From positions 8,060,001-8,124,000 of the forward strand of contig CM065309.1 in assembly GCA_033032175.1 (NCBI GenBank): a stretch of DNA of 64,000 nucleotides, given 5' to 3'. The DNA is from Saturnia japonica (Eukaryota; Arthropoda; Insecta; Lepidoptera; Saturniidae). Within the stretch, counting starts at the first letter, position 1. Each line of letters begins with the position of its first letter. The notes beneath the pieces were generated by a model. It saw nothing but the letters and a program-made list of their open reading frames with translations. It did no database searches and had not been told where the DNA came from. Both the position numbers and the translations under genes were made by a program. Below are positions 1-11,871 of the stretch, piece after piece.

Positions 1-1070
1 TCCGCAAATTCCTGTAACCACGGAAGTTTTCGCGATAAGGTAACTTTTAAAGTTAGTAAATAAGCACCTACACTCTCAAATAAATGCATTCCAAAGAGTG
101 TATTGTTTATTATTATAACTTTTTTTTAGTTTAAAAAGTACTTAGTAAAAATAGTTGTAAAAATGCCCTAAAAATGTTACTTTTTTTATTGAGTTTTAAT
201 AAAAACTTATGAGCTCTTATGAGTGTAGATTTCAATATGCAGAGACTTCGGTAATGTTTTAATATTAGAACAGTAATAAATGCAAGATTAAAAGCCAATT
301 TAACAGGTTTTAAAACTAAATGTAATTATAGAAATAAATACATTTCTAATCGGCGGATGGTTTGCGGTTTAGCACTACAAACAATCTACGTCACGAATTT
401 ATGTGAAGTGACGCTTACGTCATACCATATTACTATTTATGAGTAACAGAGCAAAATAGTCATGTCTCATGTGTTAATGTACGGATTTATTATAATTTGC
501 AAATTACACGTATATCGACGCGACGTAGGAAAAAGTGTTCTATTTATTTTGTGATCCGAGAAGAATTCGGACCGGAAAGGCTCTTGTAAAACATTAGCTC
601 TTTTGTCGAACGTGTTAATATAGAAAAATGTAAGGCGCAAGGGTATATCGAAAGGAAATATAACATTATATTATAGTTTATTTCAAAGTATTATATTAAC
701 TACACTAAAAATAAACATTTGTTTACCCCATACTTAGTTAAGCATCAAATTTAAAAAATCGTTATATCAATAAAAATTTAGGTTTAGTTTAGGTTGCATC
801 TCTATTGGTTCGCCATAAAATGATTGGAAGTACAGTCCAAGAATAGCAACTACCCACAGATGAAGCTCTATTGGCCGTCCATAAGTTAAACTAAAAACTT
901 TTTATTGCGAAATTCAGTGTACATATTTATAAATAGCTGAATTTTCCATGGAAAAAAGAGTAAGGAATTTACACTAATAATTCATTTCGAAATGCGATAC
1001 AATTATAATATTGTGTGTCAAATTAATATTTATTAATTTACTTTAATATTGACATATATAAATACTACTG
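1..1070. other. No recognisable feature
   Basis: AT-rich, no credible ORF or repeat structure seen. Confidence 0.6.
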
Positions 1071-1074
1071 TCCC

Positions 1075-1830
1075 AAAAGTATCCAATATATTACTCTACT
1101 CTATGGTATCCGACCTGTACCTGTAACTTCGCACTGGTATTATTTTTCGTCATCCGGCTCATCGCATCCTTCTAAGTAGACCCCCTACGACTGAACAAGA
1201 CGCTCTCATCGGTGCTTCCACATCCTGATGCAGTTCTGATAATCGGTTTTCGGAATGGCCATGAGTGCACGCGTCGCATTCGTTTCAACCGTATCTCTTT
1301 CGCCAAACCGTTGTCCTTTCGCATGTCGTTCGCCTGTTTTTCGCTAAAAACTGTTGCACGAGGTTACCACTCTGTTATTTGAGTTCTACCCACACAAGCA
1401 TCTTCAAAGGCCTCCTGCATCATTTTGATTGTCTCTACACAAGTCTTTCCTAGTTTGGATAACATCTTTATGCAAATTCGTTGTTCCGATCTCCGTCATT
1501 TTCAACGATACCTAGCAAAATCCGACGAACGCGAAATGGACAATGTACCTACGTAAAGACACGCTGCGCTCGAAATAACAGATCTCGTCGGTTGTCATGG
1601 TAGCCGATCACTTCGTGAAGAGTCACTTGTTATGCTCGTGCTTCATAAAGGTCATTCGGAAGTTTTGGCGCGAAGTTATGTTATACGTTTGAAGAACGGA
1701 TGTGCATGATTGATCCCTGCGCGGCGAGCCAATACCGCGCTGCAGCACGCGTCGCCATATTGCCATGAATATTACACGAAACCACGTCTCTGTCGTCATG
1801 TCATGTATGTCATAGGTCAAATTCGCAAAA
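1075..1830 (-). mobile_element. Degraded mariner-like fossil
   Basis: On the minus strand about 1350-1475 encodes RICIKMLSKLGKTCVETIKM and continues to RTQITEW, the HTH_48 (GVQW) head of mariner/SETMAR transposases. Downstream (about 1075-1200) a piece resembles the transposase end, while the catalytic middle is missing or unreadable. 1500-1830 is probably the 5' part. Boundaries are uncertain. Confidence 0.65.
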
Positions 1831-2647
1831 ATTCTTAATATTTTTATTCTTAATATAACGTTTTACTATTTAATAGTTATGAACAAAACGCATATAACAA
1901 ATATGGATACATATATTCATACTAGCTCACCCCGGCGCGCCCTGCGAATATTTCATACACTCAGGACAAGTTCTTTTGGTCTGAGTTCGCACATTATAGA
2001 ACGTAAACGAAGAATGCAACGGCTTTTGTGTTAGTTAAATTGATTTTTAATAAATGGTGCCTCCTACGCGTTAGTTGTTTTTACCAAAACGTTATTCTCT
2101 ATTTTTGGTCAATAGCTTGGAAAATAAACTTGTAAATAATGTGTAAAGCATTAATTTTGATGAAGAAACAAAAGAGATATGTGATGCCAAAAAAACGCAT
2201 TTGAGAAATAACATATAAAAAATGAAAAGCTCTGCTGATTATTAAAATGTTAAATTTATACAACAAAAATAAATATCTAACATAAATAATAAGCAAAATA
2301 GTTTTAATACTTTATGATTTACAGTTAAGCAATTGAAAATATGCTGTCCTAACAATTATTTATGTCATTATTCACAAACTTTGAGATTTGAAAATATTTC
2401 TCACGACAATACTGTTAGATTCAACAAAGCGAAATCAAAACATATTATATTATTATTAGAAATCTCAACTAACCAAAGCCGATCAAGCACATGACCCTGT
2501 GATTCATTAAAACGATTCTGTAAGTACTCAAACATGAAAGAGTCATAGTACTATACATTTATACATACTATTCATTTAAATTAGGTTTTAACAAATTTAT
2601 TATTACTCCAAGATTTTAACGCACAATATATCACGCAAAATAAAAAA
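1831..2647. other. No recognisable feature
   Basis: AT-rich sequence between a mariner fossil and a Helitron-like element. Confidence 0.6.
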
Positions 2648-3295
2648 TCTATACATACTAATATAAGAAAGCGGAAAAGTATTTTGTTTGTTTGTTTGTT
2701 TAAACACTCTAATCTCTGGAACCAATCGGATTCGAAAAATTATTTTTGTATATGATAGCCAGATTCTCGAGGAATAGTATAGGTTATTTAAGATTAGGCT
2801 ACAACTCTCAGATAGCCTTAAATATTGATTTTTGTTACGTACGTCGGAAGTCGAGGCCCTTCCGAACTGCTATAACCGCGTGCGCTGGCGTAATCGTTAA
2901 TGATACGGAAATGCAATGTTCTACAATAATATTGGTCCTTAGTACGTATAAAATAATTCAGCGATAGCATATGCCTATTTCTTATACATACGCCACAATA
3001 AGGTATTTTGTGAAAAAGATTTGTTGAAAATTAAAAAGTGATTTATAAGCATTACTTTTAGACATGGCATAATTAATCCTTACGAACCAAAGATACTTCA
3101 TCATAAAGACAATTTTATGAAGTTAAATTTTGCTCTTTAGATTATGCTATTTGGAGACATAGTTTAGGTAATAATGTAAAATTACAATAATTTGTACTTG
3201 CGGGAAGAACAATTATGATAGAGTACACGGGTGGGTTGGCGGTGCGGTGTTTTCCGGATAAAATTAACATAAGTGAAACCGTCGGGCACAGCTAG
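2648..3295 (+). mobile_element. Helitron-like element A, uninterrupted copy
   Basis: Starts TCTATACATACTAAT after an A and ends GGGCACAGCTAG before a T, the TC...CTRR structure with A/T insertion typical of Helitrons. 648 bp, no coding capacity. Confidence 0.75.
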
Positions 3296-3659
3296 TGTAT
3301 AATTTAATTGTATGATATATAATAATAATAATTTATTGGGAGACAATCTCATACAGATAGGTCTAAGCCAAGCATAACACATAATTATATGGTACTATGG
3401 CAATCAAATAATGAATTAACTGATATACATTTTACATACATATTAATTACTATAAGTACCTATTTATTTTAGCTGCTGCTCGCACGCTTTATTTGACGAA
3501 AGAAAAACCATAGTTCTATTTCACGATATAATTGATTTCTCCGCCAAATTTCATTAGAATCCATTCAACCCTTTGATCATGATTGATGGACAAACATTCA
3601 AACAATTTCCATTCCTTCCATATTTATAATAAGTAATAGATTTTTTTATCGTAGCACGG

Positions 3660-4110
3660 CAAAGTGTCTACACTGTGTACCTCATGGTGAGTACAGTGTA
3701 ATCCAATAGTATCGGCGACTGCCGTGGAATCTACAATCCATCATCAATCCTCACTGTCCTGCCGGTATGCTCAAATGTCTCTTCACGTTATATTTGAAGG
3801 ACTCCATGTTGTAGGAAGGAGGTAACACACTGGCCGGGAGACAGTTCCACAGTTTTACAGTGCGGCAAAGATAACCACGTAGCAAATTTCTTTGTTCATG
3901 CCGAAATAGAGGTTTTACTGTAAGGCTACGGCTCCGGAGCCCAGCGCCCTGTCGTTCTGTTATGAAAGGGCGAAGCGGGAACTATGTTGAACAGCTCTTC
4001 AGAACACTCACCATGAAACAGAGCAAACTCAGCGAAGCAATGTACCTGCGTAGCTGAATCGGCTCCAAGAACTTAGTAACGTCTGCATCATTTACAATGC
4101 GGACTTGGAT
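3660..4110 (-). mobile_element. LINE ORF2 C-terminal fragment
   Basis: The minus strand reads LCRTVKLWNCLPASVLPPSY and continues NMESFKYNVKRHL to a stop near 3760, a typical end of non-LTR retrotransposon ORF2; the upstream part includes a YIASLSLLCF stretch and one stop or frameshift. I do not assign a clade. Confidence 0.72.
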
Positions 4111-5549
4111 AGGTTTTAGGTAACTCTACTTTTGATAGTGTTTTTACTTGTGGTTTATTTACTAAGTCATATGGTTTCGACGTGTACACGCGTTTCTTCA
4201 CGCTATCTAATAGAATTGAACAAATAACATAATCTGCGCAGACATCAGTAACAAATACAATTTTTATTCAATTTGGTCTTTGAAGAGGATTTTACGACGT
4301 TTAATTAATTTGACTCTTGCACAATGAATAAAAGAAATAAGAAGTTAATATTAGACAAATGATTAATTAAGAACTATTTCAACAAATCACATCCTTTGAA
4401 ATAAAATCAAGTTATTTTTTAATACTATAAAACACTATTATTGTGAGCGTTATAAAACCGCCAACGCCTGCTTAGAATGCGTGCGCTTCTATTACTGTGA
4501 CACAGCCTATAAATAATAATATAAATCTCATAATCTTAAAGATTAATGAAATAATTACACTTATGTATCCCTATTATTCTAAACTGGTTTAACACTTGAA
4601 TTCAATCACTCCTTATAGAAAGTTAAGATAATGTCATAGGCGTAGAGCGTTTGTAAGTACAGTACCGGTGAGTACCAAAATGTTATAATTTCTTGAATTA
4701 TCTGTCATCTACTTGATGGAATCTAACTACATAACATTATACAGAAGGTTAAAGGAATCTTAACATATTTTAACATGCTATGAGATTGCTTATAGTTAAT
4801 ATTGGCAGGCTTACTGGCATGCAAGGGTGATATGTTATTAAGTGAACAATTCTTGTATATATATATTATATTTATATACATGAAATTGGTTTCTCGGAAA
4901 CGGTTCCAACGATTTCGATGAAACTTTGCATTTAGATAATGTTTTACTTTCCAAGTTTACCTAGATAGGTGTTTTTCTTTTTTTGTTTAAAAGACAGCGA
5001 GCACAGCTCGGTCGCCCAGAGATTAGGTTCTTACATATGACATATAATTTATATACAATATACACGCACATTTTATTCATTCGAATTCTTCAAAAATACT
5101 TAATTAAAAAGGTCACATACTATCAACACAAGGTTATTCCAGTAGGTACACAGTCCACACCATTGACAGGATAAAAAAAATTTCATTAATCATCGTACAG
5201 TATAGATAGTGTTTTAATTATGTTTAGGAAGTTAATACGTTACCTTCCAATGAGTACGTCGTCATTTCATTACAAGGAAAACAAGAACATCATTTTAAAC
5301 AGGTTATCTGCTGCATGCAAATTTAAATAGAAATAGGTACATAAATAAATACAAGGTGTAATGACTCATAAACATAAAAAACAGAAAATCGTGAAAAGTT
5401 AACAGAGAACGATTATTACTAATAATTTATATGAATGAGTAATTAAATAAGTGTGAAAGTAATGTTAGTAACGTTTCTCAAAAAAAGCACATAATTGTCC
5501 AAAACCTAAATTAAAAGATTATAAATAAAATGTCGCAGGTATTTAATAA
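4111..5549. other. AT-rich spacer with repeat F
   Basis: Apart from repeat F (4840-5020) I see nothing. Confidence 0.55.
4840..5020 (+). repeat. Dispersed repeat F, copy 1
   Basis: Shares TTTGATGAAACTTTGCATTT-like and GTTTACCTAGATAGGTGTTT with 33115-33285, ending GAGCACAGCTC. Non-coding. Confidence 0.65.
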
Positions 5550-6005
5550 CAGTTTTATACTAAATACATAGAAAGTACACATATAAGAAATTTTATTTTA
5601 TTTTTTCTATCTGTCTGTTTGTTGCGGGTAATCTCCGAAACGGTTGGACCCATTTTGACGGACCTTTCACTGGTAGATAGCTGATTTTATAGGGAGTAAC
5701 TTAGGCTACTTTTATTTTAGAAAAAGAATTAGGGTTCCGCACAATTAAAAAAAACAGGTAATGGTCTCATGGTGAATCAATTCAGGCATTTAAATGGCTT
5801 ACGCTGAGTAAACCATAAGAAATTTATCAAATTAATGTACTACGTAATTGTAACTATTAAAAAAATCTACAAAAAAGTCAGCGGGAGCATATGTCCATCT
5901 TCTAAAGATCACTTATAATAAGCATATAACCGGGAGCGGGGGTAGCATGTGCCCTATCGACAGCATTCTGTAGTCCACGCGAGCGAATTCGCAGGCGGTT
6001 GCTAG
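5550..6005 (+). mobile_element. Helitron-like element B (5' end eroded)
   Basis: Shares GGGTAATCTCCGAAACGGTT and CATTCTGTAGTCCACG with the copies at 35681 and 47407 and ends CTAG before T. Its 5' start is not clear. Confidence 0.7.
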
Positions 6006-6169
6006 TTATAAATAATAAAGATACCAACACACCAACCGAAATGTATAGGTAAGTCGGTTCCGCTAGTATGTAATACCTTGGATCACATGAAACAGGAACC
6101 TCTATCTAAAAATCAAAACTTTTTAAATTTAATTCTTGACACACTTCTCAATTATATGAATTATATTTA

Positions 6170-6831
6170 TTAGCGATGTACCCGAGGCTCCGCACGCGTT
6201 TGTTACTACGCAGTAGTTATTTACATCCCGTAATTTTATTTTTATTCATATTGTTGACAATTCATATGCCGTATCAATTGAGGAATTACGTGTACAATTT
6301 TCATTAAATTCGATTGAAAAACATTATTCTATTCTACGATTTCTAATGTATTATTGACGATTCTTATAGTTTCTAAATTATAGTATGATGTATGCGTCCC
6401 GTCTACAAAATTAGATCAGAATCGGTTGAGAATTAATTAAAAAAATGTAACTCTTTTTTTTTTTTTTCTAGAAGTAATATTGACAATTTTTATAGCCCAT
6501 CAATTATGGAATAACTTACACATCCCGTGTATAAAATTTCATCAAAATCGGTTGAGTTTTTTTATTTTGATATTTTTTTACAATTTTTAAAATTATAACT
6601 GAATATTCTTATACCCTATCAATTGACCAACGACATAAGCCAAAGTGTACAAAGTACCAAAGTATAAGTGTACAAAACTTCATAAGAATCAGTGAAGCCA
6701 TTTTTGAGTAAAATCCAGACATGGATTAATGGCATATTCGTGATCAGTACCGTTCATATAGTGTGCCTATCGGGAAATTTTGAAAAAAAATATTAAAAGT
6801 GCAGACAAAGCTACAGATTTATTAATATAGA
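6170..6831 (-). mobile_element. Helitron-like element D with internal tandem units
   Basis: Minus strand: A|TCTATATTAATAAATCTGTA at the start, CTAA|T at the end (662 bp). Inside, four degenerate units start near 6254, 6353, 6480 and 6598 (spacing 99, 127, 118), each with a TTGACNATTCTTATA-like and an AAAATTTCATCA-like part. Confidence 0.7.
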
Positions 6832-9800
6832 TAAAATTAAGAATATACGATTTCAGATTCTCGATTCTGACTAGGACTCGTCCCATTTATAATTTATATA
6901 TTCGTGAAATCGTTTTAAATTCCATGGCTTTCTGAAAGGCGAACAGTTATTATAAAGCAATATGTTTTACATAATATATGAGTATTTATTTTGTAAAAAT
7001 GTGGGTATTTATTTATATAATGTTATTGATCTCGTTAAAACTTTGTAAACTACATGAAAGAAATAAATACCCTTGTTGAAACTTTACTATTAGAAATTTG
7101 AAATTAATCTCGCGTTAATTAGCATAATGACAGCGTATCCTCTGATCAGTAATTAATATAATTTATTTTATAGATTTATGTAAACAATTTTACTAAATTA
7201 CCTTATGATGTCATACAAGATTTATGAAGGAAAATCATGGATTGTTCCTGCTGTTTACCTACAATATAGCTAACTATACTAATATATAATATTATAAAAT
7301 AAATTAATATTTTCGCAGAGGTGTGAGGCATCATAACTCGAGAGTCGATTGTATGAGGCACCTGGTAGCAAAGTCCTAGGGTTTCAAGTCACTAATACTC
7401 AAGGGCGTAGTTAAGGAGGGGGGCAAGGTGGGCACTGCTCGCCCTACTAAACTCGTTCACCCTAGTAAAATCGACAGTATTGAAGAAATAGAGTTTCTAT
7501 TTTTTCTTCTTTGTCTTGAAAAAATTTTTTGGCTTTTAGTGGCTGTTCTGATCAGCTGCTCTCCCTAGGAAAATTAGCTAGCTACGCCAATGCTAACAGT
7601 CTAAGGCGTCTAAGCTCTAAGCACCTATGAATCATTTTATCGTAAAAATATTTGGTTTTAGTGTATGATAAACAAAAAAATATTTGTGGTCTCCGTATAA
7701 TATATAAGTACTATAAGTAACAAATCTTTTTTTTAATATTTATAAGTTGAAACAGCAGTCCTGTATTTCACAGCATATTTTACAGAATATGCCCAAGACC
7801 ACAGAGTTATTATTACGCCCAAGACAATCGCGTATCTACGTTCCTTGTTTTCTTTATTTAACTACACACTATTGTTGTGTGAAACACCTTCAAGCACTTT
7901 TTAACTAATTTCATACCTACTAATGAATCGCATATTTTTTAAATCAAGATATTGTACTTTTTCTATAGGTAGGCACCATATTTGTTGCGCCCACTTCAAC
8001 CAATAATTTTGAGAAGTACCTATTGCAAATATTCATTAAGCCACAGTTGCAAATACACCAGTATTCATTTTCAATATTATACATTTAGCCTTTTCCTTGT
8101 GTTTCTTTGTTTCAGTAATGAAACAATGTTTTAATGATACACAGAACAAGAACTGATATAGGTGCAGGTATATAAGCATGACATGTTTGTACAACTACAT
8201 AATATTATGATGACTAATATCTAAAAATTTATAAAGGATATTATATTTTTTAGTTTTTGTAGCGCCACTTCTGTTTTCATTAAGTTTTAATAGGTCTCTA
8301 CAGTTTATATGTGCTATAATTTTATTTGTGAGCCGAATTGAAGGTTCAAATATGTTGAAAATAATTTAAAAACACACTTTCGTGTATCTTCTCATAGAAT
8401 CGGCTATAAAATGAGAATTGCTTGCAAGTATGGACGTTTTAAAATTCCCTTTTGGGCCGTTGCACTCTGACTGCGCGACTCGTCTAACCGACCTCCTATC
8501 AGTCCGCGGTTCGATTCATCGTGAACTCGTCCATTGCCAATGTTAGGATATCACAAGACGTTATATCACGCCACACAGTACACGTGGAGACTGCGTCTAT
8601 GTAAAAATAATCAAACATAGAAAACTAACCGAAATATTTTCTAGACCAAAGATCAAATTTCTAAGAAATAAAACATACTCACTGCCGAATGCAGAGTAAT
8701 CATTTACACATTTCAAACGATGGTATAGTAAAAATAACCAACATTGATGCAAAAAACGTTTTTTTTTAGATTTTGTAAATAACAAAATTTATTTCACTAT
8801 ACTCCTACAGTTTTATAGAGAATGTTTATTATAAACGCTAAAACGCACCTGTGGAGTCGAATAGAATGACTATTTCAAAGAAATTCACCGCAAATAGCTT
8901 TGCAGTCTGATGTGTCACTGTATTCAATGAAATCTTTCGTATTCTATGAAATGTATATAGAGCCCAATCTTGACAAAAAAAAATCAAGATTAAAAAACAT
9001 CATGTTAGTCTCAGTCATGGACGTATAAAAAGGGTCTCAATGTGACATTTCAAAGGGCCAGATAATTTAAAGTGTCAATTTGCTGTATAATTGCCAATTA
9101 GTTGTGCATCAGTTGCCAACGAATGTTAGCTTTTTATTGACCATCGCAAAATACCAGAACTGAGTCAGTAGCCTCACACGGCACTCAACGAACACTTGGC
9201 GGTTATGCAATTGATCAGGTTCCAAGACTGGATTTGGTTTGAATTGTTTCTACTTCATAAATCTGAATATTTGTCGATCTTTTCAATGGTTGATATCTTT
9301 ATGTTGTTTAATCAGATTAGACTGCTTTTGTGCATATGTCGAGCAATTAAAAAGTCAGACACGACTAGAAATACTATATAGGTACTTATTTAGAATCCTT
9401 TTGTGAAGATTATGATAGGCCAAATAACTTTAATCATGAAAAATTATTATTTACTTATCAATTTATTGCGTCGCCTTAACTACCTATTTATATTTTTCGT
9501 TGTTTGTTAACCCATAAGCTTCAAAAAAATTCTGTCATCGGTCAGGTTTTTATAAATGAATAAAATATGAACTGGAATCAATAAGTACAAAAATAATAAT
9601 TTTTAGATCTGTCTTATTAAATTCTTATTATTTCAATACTTAACGTTCATTCTACTGATATTATAAATAAATAATACTGATAATATTTTCTGGTTGATAT
9701 TGATATGTCTTGGAGTTCTCATTATCACCATCGGCAGCACATCCCAAATTAGCACATCACCAGCGCTATTGATTCGGGGAACATCTATTAATATTAGAAA

Positions 9801-9842
9801 CATGATGCTGTAATGAGTTAGGCACATCACTAGAATACTTAC
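6832..9842. other. AT-rich intergenic sequence
   Basis: Only a doubtful MITE (7402-7595) and a short tRNA-box-like string near 8465-8530 were noticed; no coding exon. Confidence 0.55.
7402..7595. mobile_element. Possible short MITE
   Basis: Left GGGCGTAGTTAAGG and the complement of the right end TGGCGTAGCTAGCT are related. About 195 bp, non-coding. Confidence 0.35.
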
Positions 9843-10220
9843 GTCTGTAGTGCAAGCTTCGTCCGTTCAGCGAGTGAGAGCTCTTCAGGCGGCACTGTCA
9901 ATCACCGAATCAAAACACGGCGCACGACCGTTTCCAAATTGGCGATCGTGCTCACGAGATATATTTAGAGTGGTAATACGACACCAGGCACGGGCGTTGG
10001 TCGTTCGATCGTGAAGCAGTGGCGAGCTGAGGCGCGCGAGTGCGGCGGCCGCAATCCGCCAGCCGCAGCGCGCCTCCCCCGCCCCGCCCGCGCCTTGCCC
10101 CGTCCAGTTCCGTCGCGTCGCGTCCACCGAGGGACCACACCCGCCGCGCCGCCGCACCGCACCGTGACGCCCGCGCAGCCTCCGACACCCGAGGACGATA
10201 CCCTCGGGGCTACCCACTGA
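9843..10220. promoter_or_regulatory. Isolated CpG/GC-rich island, possible promoter or first exon
   Basis: About 200 bp at 10020-10220 are GC-rich and full of CpG, in strong contrast to the AT-rich flanks. The minus strand has a strong donor at its left edge (ACAGAC|GTAAGTATT, 9842) and the plus strand has GTAAGT at 10442. Open frames on both strands are biased by composition and I do not call them coding. It could be the first exon of a gene lying outside the window. Confidence 0.5.
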
Positions 10221-10829
10221 ACCTGCCTGCCTTCTCACCCCTTTGTATTATGTACCTTCACTGTTCACTGAACGCGACATTAATTCATCCATACGTACCG
10301 AAATCGAAGTTATTAATCTTATTATAGTTCTGTTTATGTTCCTACTGAGTTTACTAAACTTAAGACAACACAATCGCACTAGGGTTTTGTTTTTCAATGT
10401 ACCTATCAAACATCCACATTACAATATTATAGTATATAAACGTAAGTACATATATCCACACTGAAATAAGCAAATAGAATAAAGCATCATTTTTTTCTAC
10501 CCTCATAAACTAGTTTCGCTTAATTCAGAATTTTAGATAGGTTGAACTCTACCTACCTCCGCGCTGGTTTCTATTGCTTTTCAGTTTTCTATGATCACTA
10601 TTATTTTGTTTTTGATCGGCATAAGTTAATCCCTTCTTCCTTGGTTTCTACTTTCACACAAATTTGCATAGTAAGTAATCTCTTTGTCATTCTTCCACAA
10701 TTCATACATTTCAAGGAGCTAATAATCTAACGAAGAAAACTTTTAAATATGATGTTAGTGTCAATAACGGGGTCTTCAATACCATCTTGAGAATTGAAAC
10801 ACCGAAGCCAACGTTACCTGAACGTAATG

Positions 10830-11095
10830 CATCCTGTTGAGTAACGAACGAGGAAATGGCGATAGTGAGGTAGTAGGGACGTACAGCACGACTGGATCGC
10901 AACCATCACATTTATGGTCAAATTCCATCATTTCAATTCGCTAATGCACGTCGCGTTGTGGAATTACCAGGTGCAAACCCAGTTTCTATTTACGCAGCCC
11001 GGTATGACAGCAGAAACTGGTTAAAGATTGTTGATGTCTTGGTGGTCACCACTGTTTTTGGATTGTACTGCAATTTATCATCAGGCAAAATTCCT
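10830..11095 (+). repeat. Dispersed repeat G, copy 1
   Basis: Shares blocks with 22135-22450 and 32580-32860 (TGACAGCAG or similar, GTCACCACTGTTTTTGGATT, TTATCATCAGG). A fragment also occurs at 11375-11440. It looks like a LINE or SINE 3' region. Confidence 0.5.
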
Positions 11096-11670
11096 TAACT
11101 TTCCCATACTACTATAAAAAAATTCCAGACAAAAAATTCTTAGTTTCTTATACCCCCAATATATTTCACTTATGGGTCACTGAGAGCGTATTTCAACTAC
11201 TTTCAGGCTTCACAAGTGCAGCCCTTTGTACTGCTAAATACGCCAATAAGCTATTATGAGTTTAACATGTGTATTCCAGTCTTTGACATTGTAGCTCCCA
11301 AATGGATGAACAAATTTAAATTGTATTTGTTTTTACAGGTTTTTTGTTCGACAGTGTTCTTACGAGTATGGATTTAGATCTCTCGGTGGTCATCGTTGTT
11401 TGGATTGGGCTGTGCTTACCAACAGGGGCAGTGCCGTCAATGTGCCGTAATATTAATTATGTTTTTAAAATGCTTTTAGTTTCAGGAGGATAGAAACAGG
11501 AGCTTGTCAAACGAAAAAATACTAATATGTTCTTAACTAAAGCTCACATTGTAAGGTTCAGTAAAAAATCGTTTTCATTTTATGCCTGATAAATAACAAC
11601 AGAATACACATATTTTGAGTAGATTGTCGTGCACTGAAAGAAGTTGTGGACCCTAGACCAATAGACCAAC

Positions 11671-11820
11671 CAGTTTATTGTTTATTAATAACATTATAAA
11701 TGAAACAAGCACTTTTATTGGAATATAAAATTTATATTCGCTTATCCTCCGACATACAAAGACGGATGCCGCAAACACCTTGATAATAAAATCTATAAAA
11801 ATAAATAAGTTTATTTTTTA
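11671..11820 (-). terminator. SEC63 3' UTR with poly(A) signals
   Basis: Downstream of the stop the minus strand carries AATAAA hexamers at about 11717-11722 and 11673-11688 (AATAAACAATAAA). These are the likely cleavage signals, giving a 3' UTR of roughly 100-150 nt. Confidence 0.7.
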
Positions 11821-11871
11821 CTATTCTTCTTCTACCTCGTCGTCTGTGGTGAATTCACTTTCATTGTCTCC
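11821..11871 (-). CDS. Sec63: SEC63 exon 12: acidic C-terminal tail
   Basis: Encodes the last 16 residues (GDNESEFTTDDEVEEE) and a TAG stop. An acidic tail is the family's Sec62-contacting end (known from other species). Confidence 0.96.
   Translation of the reverse strand, partial: GDNESEFTTDDEVEEE

Noticed and set aside
8465..8530. tRNA-like box B string (GGTTCGATTCA)
   Set aside because: No cloverleaf could be built; at most an old tRNA-derived SINE.
9885..10327. Several overlapping open frames on both strands in the GC-rich block
   Set aside because: GC-rich composition removes stops by chance; products are R/A/P-rich with no domain.
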